45,349 nt of DNA from CAYZJV01 sp964616275 (lineage in GTDB: Bacteria > Spirochaetota > Spirochaetia > Sphaerochaetales > Sphaerochaetaceae), in contig CAZTUL010000010.1 of assembly GCA_964616275.1 (NCBI GenBank), positions 1 through 45,349 of the forward strand. The letters run 5' to 3'. A program made the translations under genes and the position numbers. How positions within the stretch are numbered: the first letter of the stretch is position 1; every line of letters begins with the position of its first letter. The notes under the pieces are model-generated. The model was not told where the DNA came from and ran no database searches. It saw only the letters and a program-made list of their open reading frames with translations. Below, in pieces: positions 1 through 7,936 of the stretch.

Positions 1-684
1 TGTGGAATCGAATGCTGATCGAAGTTGACTCATGAAGGTGAGAGGACCACCTAGATACACCACTTTACCTTGGATTGGACGACCTTGTGCTAATCCGGCA
101 ATCGTCTGATTCACAACAGCCTGAAAAATACTTGCAGCAATATCGCTTTTTCTTGCACCTTGATTCAGTAATGGTTGGATATCTGATTTCGCAAATACTC
201 CACAGCGTGATGCCACGGTATACGTTTTTTCAGCTTGTGCTGCCTCTTGATCCATCTGGTCGGCAGTAATTTGTAACAGGGAGGCCATCTGGTCAATGAA
301 TGCCCCCGTGCCACCAGCACAAGAGCCGTTCATACGAACCTCCATACCTTGTGAGAGAAAGAGAATTTTGGCGTCCTCTCCACCGAGTTCAATGATTACG
401 TCGGTAAAAGGAACCAGCCGTTTTGCGGCAACGCGCGTAGCATAGACTTCCTGTATAAAAGGAAGACTGCTTCGATCAGCCATACCCATTCCGGCGGAAC
501 CACTTATCATGAGCTTCGCTTCTTCACCTTTTAGCACTTCAGTTTGAATTCGTTCTAACAGTCGTGCGGTTTGTGCGGTAATTTGAGATAAATGTCGCTC
601 ATAATGTGAAAAGACTATATTATGGTTGTCATCCAGCACTACACATTTGATAGTGGTGGAGCCAACATCCAAGCCAATAACCAA
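1..684 (-). CDS. 2-hydroxyacyl-CoA dehydratase activase (BadF/BcrA/HgdC-type ATPase), 3' end cut by window
   Basis: The 228 visible codons open with an ASKHA phosphate-binding loop (GLDVGSTTIK, residues 4-13). They also contain the two cysteine motifs that hold the bridging [4Fe-4S] cluster in HgdC-type activases: NGSCAGGTG with Cys122, and SRCGVFAKSD with Cys161. Such proteins hydrolyse ATP to push one electron into 2-hydroxyacyl-CoA dehydratases or benzoyl-CoA reductases. The CGVFAKSDIQPLLNQGA wording resembles the long (about 1,400-residue) activase-related proteins of spirochaetes and clostridia more than short HgdC, so most of the gene may lie left of the window. The start is a TTG at 684: an in-frame TAG lies just upstream, and an AGGGGG ribosome site sits 8 bases before the TTG. 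Family assignment is firm; length and substrate are inference. Confidence 0.88.
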   Translation of the reverse strand, partial: MVIGLDVGSTTIKCVVLDDNHNIVFSHYERHLSQITAQTARLLERIQTEVLKGEEAKLMISGSAGMGMADRSSLPFIQEVYATRVAAKRLVPFTDVIIELGGEDAKILFLSQGMEVRMNGSCAGGTGAFIDQMASLLQITADQMDQEAAQAEKTYTVASRCGVFAKSDIQPLLNQGARKSDIAASIFQAVVNQTIAGLAQGRPIQGKVVYLGGPLTFMSQLRSAFDST

Positions 685-762
685 ATCACTATCCCCCTAA
701 GACCTTCTGTCGATTCTAACCATGAAACCATACTTTGGCTAGATATATCGAGCAAGAACTCG

Positions 763-2640
763 TTACGCAGGAACTTCCCCGACTCGTTCAAACTGTGCCG
801 CATACAGATGTGCATAAAATCCATTCTTAGCGAGTAATTCTGCATGCGTTCCCTGTTCAATAATATCACCTTGATCCATAACCAATATAAGGTCTGCGTT
901 TTTAATAGTAGATAACCTGTGAGCGATGATAAAACTGGTACGCCCCTCCATGAGATGATCCATCGCCTCTTGAATCAGAGTCTCAGTTCGGGTATCTACT
1001 GAACTTGTCGCCTCATCAAGAATGAGGATACTTGGATTCGCGAGAATGGCACGAGCTATGGTAATCAGTTGTCTCTGTCCCTGGGAAATATTGGAGGACT
1101 CTTCATTTACCACCATGTCGTACCCATCGGGAAGGGTATGAATGAAGTGGTCAATCCTTGCTGCCTGTGCAGCCGATTCCACTTCTGTATCATGTGCTGC
1201 AAGCCGGCCGTATCGGATGTTTTCTCGAATAGTTCCATTGAAAAGCCAGGCATCCTGCAGAACCATCCCAAAATGAGAACGGAGATCATCGCGTTCAAGG
1301 TGAGCAATGTTTTGTCCATCGATGGAAATAGTTCCACCGTCCAGTTGATAGAATCGCATAAGGAGTTTAACCATGGTTGTTTTGCCAGCTCCTGTCGGAC
1401 CGACAATAGCAACTTTCATGCCTGGTTCGATTTCTGCACTGAAATCCCGTATAACCGGATTATCCTTTTCATACCCAAATTGTACGTGATCGAATACAAC
1501 GGAACCGTTCAGTCTTCCAAGCGTACAGACACTGCTATCGTCTGACTCTTCCTCTTCATCGAGAAATTCAAATACACGTTCAGCTGCCGCTGCGGTCGAT
1601 TGGAGCATGTTAGTAACTTGGGCGACTTGAGCTATGGGTTGTGTGAAGTTTCTAATATATTGAATAAATGCCTGAATATCGCCAACTGCGATAGTTCCGC
1701 GAATTGCGAGGGTTGTGCCGAGTAGGGCAATTGCCACATATCCGAGGTCCCCGAGGCCATGCATGACAGGCATCATGAGCCCACTGAGGAATTGTGATTT
1801 CCATGCAGATTCATAGAGTTTTTCATTCGTTTCATCGAAGATATCTATTACCTGTTGTTCGGCACAAAAGGCCTTTACTACGATATGCCCGGAGTATATT
1901 TCCTCTATATGTCCGTTGATATGACCAAGGGACTGTTGTTGGGCAATAAAGTGTTTTTGACTAATCTTCACCACACGCGAAATAAACAACATGGCCAAAG
2001 GAAGTATGACAAGTGAAACGATGGTCATAAGCCAACTAATCGAGAACATCATAATGAGAACACCTACCATGGTCGCAGCAGCGGTAAGGACTTGGATTAA
2101 CCCTTGGTTGAGATTTTGGCTCAGTGTGTCTATATCATTCGTTACGCGTGATAATATCTCTCCATGAGTTGTTCGATCAAAGCTCTTCATAGGCATGCGA
2201 TGAATTTTATTTGTAACTTCGGTACGAAGGTCCTTGGAGATTCGTTGTGTAATAGTACTCATCACAAATCCCTGGATGAAGATAAAAAGAGAACTTACTA
2301 GATAGAGAAGTGCGAGGGTAGTAAGGATTGAGATAACACGAGAAAAATCAATACCCTCTTCGCCTGAGAGTCTTCCAGTGATTCCCTCAAAAATCGCAGT
2401 AGTCGCTGTACCTAAAATTTTTGGGCCTAAAATGGTGAAAATAGTTCCCACGAGAGCACAGCTAAGTACCAGGATGATAGGGATTGCATACGGTCTAAGA
2501 CGAAGTCCCAATCGCTTTGCAGCTTGAGAAAAATTCTTTGCTTTCTCTCCAGGCATTGGTATACCGTGACGACCTCCTGGTCTCCCTACGGGAGGTCGAA
2601 GGGTAGAGGTTGTTGGCTTTTCCTGAGGTCTATTACTCAT
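763..2640 (-). CDS. ABC exporter half-transporter, catalytically canonical subunit
   Basis: This 625-residue protein has an N-terminal six-helix exporter domain (about residues 45-340) fused to an ATPase domain. Walker A is GPTGAGKTT (414-422), the signature is the variant ISQGQ (518-522), Walker B ends LDEA with catalytic Glu543, and the switch is His574. The ATG at 2640 is chosen over an upstream in-frame start because GAGGAG lies about 10 bases before it. It overlaps the stop of the preceding ABC gene by 8 bases, so the two are translationally coupled. The partner has a degenerate Walker B and switch but a canonical signature, so the pair should form one degenerate and one competent ATP site, as in TM287/288 or LmrCD. 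Likely a drug or lipid exporter in the inner membrane, controlled by the upstream MarR protein; substrate unknown. Confidence 0.9.
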   Translation of the reverse strand: MSNRPQEKPTTSTLRPPVGRPGGRHGIPMPGEKAKNFSQAAKRLGLRLRPYAIPIILVLSCALVGTIFTILGPKILGTATTAIFEGITGRLSGEEGIDFSRVISILTTLALLYLVSSLFIFIQGFVMSTITQRISKDLRTEVTNKIHRMPMKSFDRTTHGEILSRVTNDIDTLSQNLNQGLIQVLTAAATMVGVLIMMFSISWLMTIVSLVILPLAMLFISRVVKISQKHFIAQQQSLGHINGHIEEIYSGHIVVKAFCAEQQVIDIFDETNEKLYESAWKSQFLSGLMMPVMHGLGDLGYVAIALLGTTLAIRGTIAVGDIQAFIQYIRNFTQPIAQVAQVTNMLQSTAAAAERVFEFLDEEEESDDSSVCTLGRLNGSVVFDHVQFGYEKDNPVIRDFSAEIEPGMKVAIVGPTGAGKTTMVKLLMRFYQLDGGTISIDGQNIAHLERDDLRSHFGMVLQDAWLFNGTIRENIRYGRLAAHDTEVESAAQAARIDHFIHTLPDGYDMVVNEESSNISQGQRQLITIARAILANPSILILDEATSSVDTRTETLIQEAMDHLMEGRTSFIIAHRLSTIKNADLILVMDQGDIIEQGTHAELLAKNGFYAHLYAAQFERVGEVPA

Positions 2641-4681
2641 ATTGTTCAATCTCCTCAGTGGAAAGTTGTGATTGTGCAATCTGGCGATACACAGTGCACT
2701 GCTTCATAAGTTCCTTATGAGTACCTGTTCCTACAAGACGGCCTTCATCTAGAACGAGAATAGAGTCAGCATGAAGAATACTGCTGATCCGTTGAGCAAC
2801 GATAAGAATTGTTGTGTGTTCAAGCTGTGTATGAAGTTCGTTTCTCAATGACAGTTCAGTACGATAATCCAGAGCTGAGAAACTATCATCAAACAGGAGA
2901 ATCTGAGGCCTTGATGCAATGGCACGGGCAATGGAGAGTCGCTGTCGTTGTCCTCCCGAAACGTTTTGTCCCCCCTGAGAGATCACTGCGTTATACTGAT
3001 CAGGTTTTTCAGTAATGAACTCATGTGCTTGTGCAATTTTGGCTGCATGTACTATCTCTTCCTCAGTGAGCGATTCATTACCGAATGCAATATTTGATGT
3101 TATACTCCCACTGAAGAGTCGACCTTGTTGCGGCACATATCCAATACACTGCCGAAGATCCTGAAGAGAGATTGTCCGAATATCTACTCCATCAATTTCC
3201 ACCGATCCGCTCGTAGCTTCATGAAAGCGGGGAATGAGATTGAGGAGAGTGGATTTCCCACTTCCAGTACTTCCGATAATCGCCGTAGTAGTTCCGGGAG
3301 ATGCTTCAAAAGAGATATCGGAAAGGGCTTTAGTGCTCGCTCCAGGAAAGGTGAATCCCACATTCCTAAAGCTAATATGACCCCCAATTGGTTTGTTCAT
3401 ACCTGTAGAATAATCCGGTTCTTCAATACTCACGGGTGTGTCAAGTATTTCACGAATTCTGCTTGCAGAGACGGCAGCTCTGGGGAGCATGATGGTGAGC
3501 ATGGTAATCATGAGAAAGGACATGATAATGAGCATGGCATACTGAATGAAAGCCATCATGTCTCCTACCTGCATGGTTCCAGATTGAATATGTAAACCTC
3601 CCCGCCACACAATAAGAATGGTAGTGAGATTCATAATGAGCATCATAAGCGGCATCATCGCCGACATAGACCGGTTTACAAAAAGCGTGGTCTTCGTGAG
3701 GTTTTCATTCGCAACGGCAAATCGTTTTTGCTCGTGTGCTTGTGTCGTAAAAGCACGAATGACAGGAATTCCCGTCAGCGTCTCTCTTACAACCCGGTTA
3801 ACCTCGTCCAGCAGAATTTGTAGTTGTTTGAAACGAGGCATCACCAGTGAAAACATAGTAATGACCACGGTACTGATTGCGAGTATTGCCAGCCCTATAG
3901 TCCAAGACATGGAGCTATTGGTGCTGAGCACTCTAAAAAGACCTCCAAGAGCCATAAGCGGTGCAAAAATGACTACTCTCAGTATCATTACAAAGGATTG
4001 CTGGATCTGCTGAATATCATTTGTACTTCGCGTAACGAGCGAAGCTGTAGAAAACGTGTCCATCTCTTTTTGGCCGAATGAGACTACTTTTCTGAAAACG
4101 TCGGAACGTAATTGCTTTCCAAGATTGGCTGCAGTCCGTGATGCAAAGAAGGCAACTAAGATTGAAGCGATTACACTGAGTGTGGAAATGCCTATCATGT
4201 ACAATCCTGTGGTAGCAATGTAATGCATCTGCTGTGTGTTCAGGTCAACTCCGAGTAATTCGTAATCGGCTCTGATGCGAGCTAATGCAGCTTGTCGAAG
4301 GATACTCTCTGGAGCTGTAGAGGCAGCTAATTCACCAAGACTAAATTGAGCGAGCGGTTGAAGAAGGAGGATTTCCAGCTCTGATGACGGCTGTTCGAGA
4401 ATGAATGCGGGAAAACGATAGGCCTGTTTATTGTAACGATAAGCTTCACGCAATACGGTTGTTGCTGAATCATCGAGTGAACGTGAAATTTCGTCCATGA
4501 GTTGTTCACTTATGACGGAGGGTATAGTGGAATCAATTCCTCCCTGCTGAATGCCGACATTTACAATGTTTGCGGTGTAAAAGGGGAGTGTAAGATCGGC
4601 TATAACCTTAAAAATAAGCAGAACAAGCACAAGAATAAGGGATTTCCACGATTTCTTGAGATAGCGTACAATTATGAGCAT
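2633..4681 (-). CDS. ABC exporter half-transporter, degenerate-site subunit
   Basis: This 682-residue exporter subunit has TM1 at about residues 15-36, then a segment of about 120 residues predicted outside the membrane before TM2 (about 155-180), then the remaining helices and an ATPase domain. Walker A is GSTGSGKST (470-478) and the signature VSGGQ (574-578) is canonical. The residue after Walker B is Asp599 (FDDS) instead of Glu, and the switch residue is Gln630 instead of His. This combination marks the non-hydrolysing half of heterodimeric exporters. The ATG at 4681 lies inside the marR stop region (10-base overlap), implying coupled translation in a marR-ABC-ABC operon. The large extracytoplasmic insertion is typical of the longer subunit in LmrC/YheI-like pairs. 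Confidence 0.9.
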   Translation of the reverse strand: MLIIVRYLKKSWKSLILVLVLLIFKVIADLTLPFYTANIVNVGIQQGGIDSTIPSVISEQLMDEISRSLDDSATTVLREAYRYNKQAYRFPAFILEQPSSELEILLLQPLAQFSLGELAASTAPESILRQAALARIRADYELLGVDLNTQQMHYIATTGLYMIGISTLSVIASILVAFFASRTAANLGKQLRSDVFRKVVSFGQKEMDTFSTASLVTRSTNDIQQIQQSFVMILRVVIFAPLMALGGLFRVLSTNSSMSWTIGLAILAISTVVITMFSLVMPRFKQLQILLDEVNRVVRETLTGIPVIRAFTTQAHEQKRFAVANENLTKTTLFVNRSMSAMMPLMMLIMNLTTILIVWRGGLHIQSGTMQVGDMMAFIQYAMLIIMSFLMITMLTIMLPRAAVSASRIREILDTPVSIEEPDYSTGMNKPIGGHISFRNVGFTFPGASTKALSDISFEASPGTTTAIIGSTGSGKSTLLNLIPRFHEATSGSVEIDGVDIRTISLQDLRQCIGYVPQQGRLFSGSITSNIAFGNESLTEEEIVHAAKIAQAHEFITEKPDQYNAVISQGGQNVSGGQRQRLSIARAIASRPQILLFDDSFSALDYRTELSLRNELHTQLEHTTILIVAQRISSILHADSILVLDEGRLVGTGTHKELMKQCTVYRQIAQSQLSTEEIEQYE

Positions 4682-5139
4682 GGATGTTCATCCCCTTGTG
4701 TGATTCGAGCAAGATTATCTCGGATGCGTGATGCAAGTAGAGAGAACTGTTCATGGTCTTCAGGGGTGAACCCATTGAACGTCTCACGTTCAATCTGTTC
4801 AAATCGGGCAGTGGCTTCCGTAAGTATATCTGCACCTTCCTGAGTGATATGAATCCGAGTCACACGGCCATCGCGGGGATCCTTAATTTTTGTGAGAAAG
4901 CCTGCCTTTACAAGCCGTTCTACCATGACGGTGAGGGTTGATTGTTTAATATAGAGTCTATTTGCCAGATCAGATTGGCGAAGCCCCTCGGTATGAGCTG
5001 CAATTACAAGGAGATGATACTGACTTGGATGTATGCCCAAATCTCCAAGTAGTGCATGGCTGCGTACTACTCGGAGTCTGGTAATCTGCATGAGAAGGGG
5101 CATGCTCGGACATTCTGGTGGTAAGGTGACTGGGGTCAT
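4672..5139 (-). CDS. MarR-family transcriptional regulator of the ABC exporter
   Basis: This 155-residue protein has the MarR fold: an N-terminal dimerisation helix, then a winged helix (about residues 45-110) with LRQSDLANRLYIKQSTLTVMVERLVKAGFL followed by the wing region DPRDGRVTRIHIT. The ATG at 5139 has a GAGGA site 5 bases upstream, whereas the longer GTG start at 5151 has none and falls inside the operator. The stop overlaps the start of the first ABC gene. A strong promoter and a palindrome overlapping its start point lie directly upstream, so the protein probably represses its own operon until a ligand (drug or phenolic-type effector, by family analogy) releases it. Confidence 0.9.
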   Translation of the reverse strand: MTPVTLPPECPSMPLLMQITRLRVVRSHALLGDLGIHPSQYHLLVIAAHTEGLRQSDLANRLYIKQSTLTVMVERLVKAGFLTKIKDPRDGRVTRIHITQEGADILTEATARFEQIERETFNGFTPEDHEQFSLLASRIRDNLARITQGDEHPCS

Positions 5140-5149
5140 TGAAATCCTC

Positions 5150-5169
5150 ACTTAGTTAGGTAGCTAAGT
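5150..5169. promoter_or_regulatory. Probable MarR operator (imperfect palindrome)
   Basis: A 20-base inverted repeat with outer arms ACTTAG / CTAAGT and an inner TA-GG-TA core matches its reverse complement at 16 of 20 positions. It covers the last bases of the -10 box and the predicted transcription start of the marR operon, exactly where an autorepressor would block RNA polymerase. The TTAG...CTAA arrangement resembles operators of other MarR proteins. Confidence 0.75.
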
Positions 5170-5196
5170 AATAATAGAAAGCAATGAGTAGGTCAA
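5168..5196 (-). promoter_or_regulatory. Sigma-70-type promoter of the marR-ABC operon
   Basis: Reading the minus strand, TTGACC (5196-5191) is followed by a 17-base spacer and TATTAC (5173-5168). Transcription should start near 5161, inside the palindrome, giving a leader of about 22 bases with the GAGGA site before marR. Confidence 0.7.
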
Positions 5197-5262
5197 TAGG
5201 TCCACCTCATGTTCCAGCATATTGTGTTCTTGTTATGTGATACCGATTGTATATGGGGAAAG

Positions 5263-5382
5263 TCAACTTGCACATTCCCGCTTAGGGTTGATAGTTCCTG
5301 AGTATGAGTCCTTCACACCCGCTGCAGCCACTGGACTCAGCAGTACGAGCAGCAGGCAAAGTAGTATGCTGATTCGTCTCAT
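5263..5382 (-). CDS. 39-residue putative secreted peptide, fourth gene of the pspABC operon
   Basis: The ATG at 5382 overlaps the pspC TGA in an ATGA arrangement and has a GGAG site 7 bases upstream. The 39-codon frame reads as a classical signal peptide (MRRIS, then a leucine-rich core, then SPVAAAG) followed by about 18 polar residues ending in ECAS. The overlap and ribosome site argue that it is translated with the psp operon. It may be a genuine envelope micro-peptide or the remnant of a longer secreted protein broken by a stop. No family is recognised. A downstream T-run terminator was not found before the marR promoter. Confidence 0.6.
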   Translation of the reverse strand: MRRISILLCLLLVLLSPVAAAGVKDSYSGTINPKRECAS

Positions 5383-5750
5383 GTATTATCTCCATGAAAT
5401 CGCTGATCCCAATCACGTTCTTTATCGAAGATCTCTTCTTCCATGCCCTCTACTTTTCTTTTCAATCGGTCAAAAGTTGCACGCAAATCTTCTCGGGTTC
5501 GACTGAAGCCCTCTTTTGCATGATCATGTTCTTCTGATTCTTCATAGTAGGTTCCATATCCCGGTTCGAGTGGCATAAAGAGTGCCACAAGAGCATAGAT
5601 GATTATTCCGGGGAATATACCAGTCACTACAATGGAGACTGCCACAATGAGTCGCAATAAATCGACAGGGAGATCCCTCCATTCAGCAAATCCTTGGCAT
5701 ACGCCAAATATCTTTCCCCTTCGGGATCTATATAATCGTTTGGTTGCCAT
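5379..5750 (-). CDS. pspC: PspC-domain envelope stress protein
   Basis: This 123-residue protein begins with the PspC signature: KRLYRSRRGKIFGVCQGFAEW, then a membrane segment IVAVSIVVTGIFPGIIIYALVALFMPL. It continues with an acidic, charged, probably coiled-coil tail (about residues 75-123). PspC is the inner-membrane sensor/effector of the phage-shock response and works with PspB and PspA. The ATG at 5750 is preferred because GGAAGG lies 6 bases upstream; the in-frame ATG at 5756 overlaps that site. It follows pspB by 11 bases and is coupled to the small peptide gene downstream. Confidence 0.9.
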   Translation of the reverse strand: MATKRLYRSRRGKIFGVCQGFAEWRDLPVDLLRLIVAVSIVVTGIFPGIIIYALVALFMPLEPGYGTYYEESEEHDHAKEGFSRTREDLRATFDRLKRKVEGMEEEIFDKERDWDQRFHGDNT

Positions 5751-5761
5751 ATCCATCCTTC

Positions 5762-5995
5762 CTATTCCTTATTGTTTGTGTGTCTGTTGCGAAGAATAAT
5801 TTCCAAATTCTCAATTCGCTTTGCCAGATCCATAATTCCCTCTTCAAGTTCGCGGTCACTTTTTCGCCGCTCTGTGTCTTGAGAGTCCCTATCTCCCCGT
5901 TTCCGTTCCTTTGCACGTATACTCGTCTTAATTACCCATGCAGCGAACAGAAATGGAACTACAATTGCTACAACTGAAATCAATGTCTCGCTCAT
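5762..5995 (-). CDS. pspB: PspB-like membrane protein
   Basis: This 77-residue protein has one N-terminal membrane helix (ISVVAIVVPFLFAAWVI), a basic stop-transfer patch (KTSIRAKERKRGD), and a cytoplasmic helix ending RIENLEIILRNRH. That ending matches the RIQALESIL heptad region at the end of E. coli PspB. Size, topology and position between pspA and pspC fit PspB, the partner of PspC in sensing inner-membrane stress. Three consecutive ATG codons (6001, 5998, 5995) make the start ambiguous; 5995 gives the best spacing (8 bases) to AGAAGG. Confidence 0.75.
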   Translation of the reverse strand: MSETLISVVAIVVPFLFAAWVIKTSIRAKERKRGDRDSQDTERRKSDRELEEGIMDLAKRIENLEIILRNRHTNNKE

Positions 5996-6025
5996 CATCA
6001 TTACCTTCTCTTCGAACAAGTCCAG

Positions 6026-6682
6026 TTACTGGGTTTTTCTTTTTTTGCGTAACTGCTCAAGTTCCGCCTCTATCTCATCTAAAGCCTCAAAGTCAGCAAA
6101 TTTTGACTCTAAATCGGGTTTTGGACGACTCATATGTGCTTGAGCTTCCATACGATCCACCTGTTGCTCCATGTGATCAAATTTAGAGAATGCAGCATCA
6201 TCACTTGCTTTCCGCAATGTGTCGTTAGCAACTTGTTCTTCACGTGCTCGAGCAGCACGTTCCACGATGGTTTGATGTTTCTGTCTAAGACTGAGGAGCT
6301 TATCCTCAAGTTTGCCGATATCGGCTTTACTCTGAGCAATCATGTCATCGTATCGAGCGGCATCCTCTTCTTTACTATCGTAGTCAGATTGTGCTCGACG
6401 TTTTTCAACAAGAGCCTCTCGTGCGAGATCATCTCTGCCTCGTGAGATTGCCATTTCTGCTCGACTCTTCCAGCGTTCAATGAGGTTTGCAAGTTCCCTT
6501 TGTTCTCGTTCAATTTTTGTTCGTGTGGCAATCTTGGCAGCACAGGAGCTCTTGAGTTCGATAAGGGTGTCTTCCATTTCCTGCATCATAAGTTTAATCA
6601 TCTTCTCCGGATCTTCTGCTTTGTCGAGAAGGGAGTTGATATTGGCATTTACTATGTCCATGAATCTTGAAAAAATTCCCAT
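6026..6682 (-). CDS. pspA: Phage shock protein A (PspA/IM30/Vipp1 family)
   Basis: This 218-residue coiled-coil protein starts MGIFSRFMDIVNANINSLLDKAEDPEKMI, nearly identical to the amphipathic N-terminus of E. coli PspA, with QEMEDTL shortly after. PspA polymerises on damaged inner membrane and in resting cells binds and inhibits PspF. The ATG at 6682 has GGAGG 8 bases upstream. It is the first gene of the operon pspA-pspB-pspC-small peptide, about 60 bases downstream of a sigma-54 promoter. Regulation by PspF, which faces away upstream, is strongly implied. Confidence 0.95.
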   Translation of the reverse strand: MGIFSRFMDIVNANINSLLDKAEDPEKMIKLMMQEMEDTLIELKSSCAAKIATRTKIEREQRELANLIERWKSRAEMAISRGRDDLAREALVEKRRAQSDYDSKEEDAARYDDMIAQSKADIGKLEDKLLSLRQKHQTIVERAARAREEQVANDTLRKASDDAAFSKFDHMEQQVDRMEAQAHMSRPKPDLESKFADFEALDEIEAELEQLRKKRKTQ

Positions 6683-6740
6683 AGTGTAATCCTCCATAAC
6701 AGTAGTATTCGAGCACTCTCGTACTCTCTATTACCTGTAC

Positions 6741-6757
6741 TGCAAAAATCATGCCAA
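6741..6757 (-). promoter_or_regulatory. Sigma-54 (-24/-12) promoter of the pspABC operon
   Basis: On the minus strand TTGGCATG, four bases, then TTGCA fits the RpoN consensus TGGCACG-N4-TTGCA almost perfectly with correct GG-to-GC spacing. It points to pspA, with a start point near 6730. The same 17-base layout recurs before pspA2. Confidence 0.93.
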
Positions 6758-6806
6758 CATGATAATTGAATCACAATTTCTCGACACAATCCCTTGTAAC
6801 TGCATT

Positions 6807-6856
6807 ATTCACATGATGTACGCCATATTGTACTACATGTGTTATAAAATGTGAAT
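6807..6856. promoter_or_regulatory. Inverted repeats, candidate PspF enhancer (UAS)
   Basis: Perfect 8-base arms ATTCACAT (6807-6814) and ATGTGAAT (6849-6856) flank a second, closer ACATGT palindrome (6836-6841). The block lies roughly 75-125 bases upstream of the predicted pspA start point, the usual place for an activator binding site of a sigma-54 promoter, and just behind the pspF promoter. The role is inferred from position. Confidence 0.5.
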
Positions 6857-6865
6857 GAAACAGTG

Positions 6866-6895
6866 TTGGTAAAATTAACCAATATGTGGTAGAAT
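6866..6895 (+). promoter_or_regulatory. Promoter of pspF, probably giving a leaderless mRNA
   Basis: TTGGTA (6866-6871), an 18-base spacer, and TAGAAT (6890-6895) with an extended TGG in front. Only six bases separate the -10 box from the ATG at 6902, and there is no ribosome site, so the first transcribed base should be the A of ATG or very near it. Confidence 0.65.
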
Positions 6896-6901
6896 CCACC
6901 T

Positions 6902-7936
6902 ATGAGTGAAGAACGCTTAGGGTATTCACAAGCACCTCTTGGAGAGTCTGAAGTATTTCTCAACTTTCAACAGGCATTGAGTCGGGCAGCAACAGTTAAT
7001 CGAAGTGTTTTAATTGTAGGAGAACGGGGAAGTGGAAAAGAAATTGCTGCAACTCGCCTCCATTATTTGAGTCCACGGTGGCAACAGAGTCTAGTTACCG
7101 TGAACTGTGCAGCTCTTCCTCCCTCACTCATTGAAACAGAACTTTTTGGATACGAAGCCGGAGCCTTTACGGGTGCAACCAAAACCAGAAAAGGGCGGTT
7201 CGAGGAGGCGGAAGGGGGAACTCTCTTTCTTGATGAAATAGGGCTTATTCCTCTCGAAGTTCAAGAGAAAATTCTTAGAGTCGTGGAATATGGAACCTTT
7301 GAGCGGGTAGGTTCATCAAAGACTCATGAAGCCGATGTTCGAATTGTGGGAGCGACGAATGCCGACCTCCCTACACTGTGTGAAGAGGGGAAGTTTAAAG
7401 AAGACCTCCTTGACCGATTATCGTTCGAGGTATTGTTTCTTCCTCCACTACGCGAACGCAAGGAAGATATTCTTCTTCTTGCAGAATATTTTTCTGCCAA
7501 GATGGCATTGGAATGTGGCCGATCAGATTTACCTGAGTTAAGCGATCAGGTTAAAAAGCAACTACGTGATTATCCGTGGCCAGGTAATGTGCGAGAATTA
7601 AAAAATGTAGTTGAGCGTGCGGTATATCGGTCAAATGGGAAAGAAATTACGACGGTGCAGATTAACCCGTTTGAGAATCCTTTTGCCCCTATCTCATCTA
7701 CAATACAAGTTTCGGATGCACGGGATACCGCCTCGCCGAACCTCATTTCAGAATCAATCGCACTTAATACGTACGATAAAGCAAAACGTGAATTAGATAT
7801 ATCGTTTTTACGAGGTGCTCTCACAGAGGCTGATGGAAATCAGAAGGAGGCAGCTAAACTCCTCTCTCTCACCTATGATCAGTTTCGCGGACTATATAGG
7901 AAATACAAAGACCAGCTGGAGGGTACCTCTCCATAA
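6902..7936 (+). CDS. pspF: PspF, sigma-54 enhancer-binding activator of the psp operons
   Basis: This 344-residue AAA+ activator lacks an N-terminal receiver domain, as PspF does. Walker A is GERGSGKE (about 40-47), the sigma-54-contacting GAFTGA loop is at 87-92, Walker B is LFLDE (108-112), and the arginine-finger region is DLLDRLSFEVLFLPPLRER. A C-terminal Fis-type helix-turn-helix (NQKEAAKLLSLTYDQFRGLYRKY) closes the protein. Trp60 in YLSPRWQ matches the E. coli Trp56 that touches PspA, so inhibition by PspA is likely conserved. It is transcribed away from pspABC and towards pspA2-pspC2. There is no Shine-Dalgarno; its -10 box ends 6 bases before the ATG. Confidence 0.95.
   Translation: MSEERLGYSQAPLGESEVFLNFQQALSRAATVNRSVLIVGERGSGKEIAATRLHYLSPRWQQSLVTVNCAALPPSLIETELFGYEAGAFTGATKTRKGRFEEAEGGTLFLDEIGLIPLEVQEKILRVVEYGTFERVGSSKTHEADVRIVGATNADLPTLCEEGKFKEDLLDRLSFEVLFLPPLRERKEDILLLAEYFSAKMALECGRSDLPELSDQVKKQLRDYPWPGNVRELKNVVERAVYRSNGKEITTVQINPFENPFAPISSTIQVSDARDTASPNLISESIALNTYDKAKRELDISFLRGALTEADGNQKEAAKLLSLTYDQFRGLYRKYKDQLEGTSP

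Noticed and set aside
1069..1545. 158-codon plus-strand frame inside the second ABC gene
   Set aside because: It is the antisense of the ATPase domain; the minus-strand product has every ABC motif and this one has no recognisable features.
3125..4013. Plus-strand frames of 156 and 131 codons
   Set aside because: Antisense shadows of the first ABC exporter subunit.
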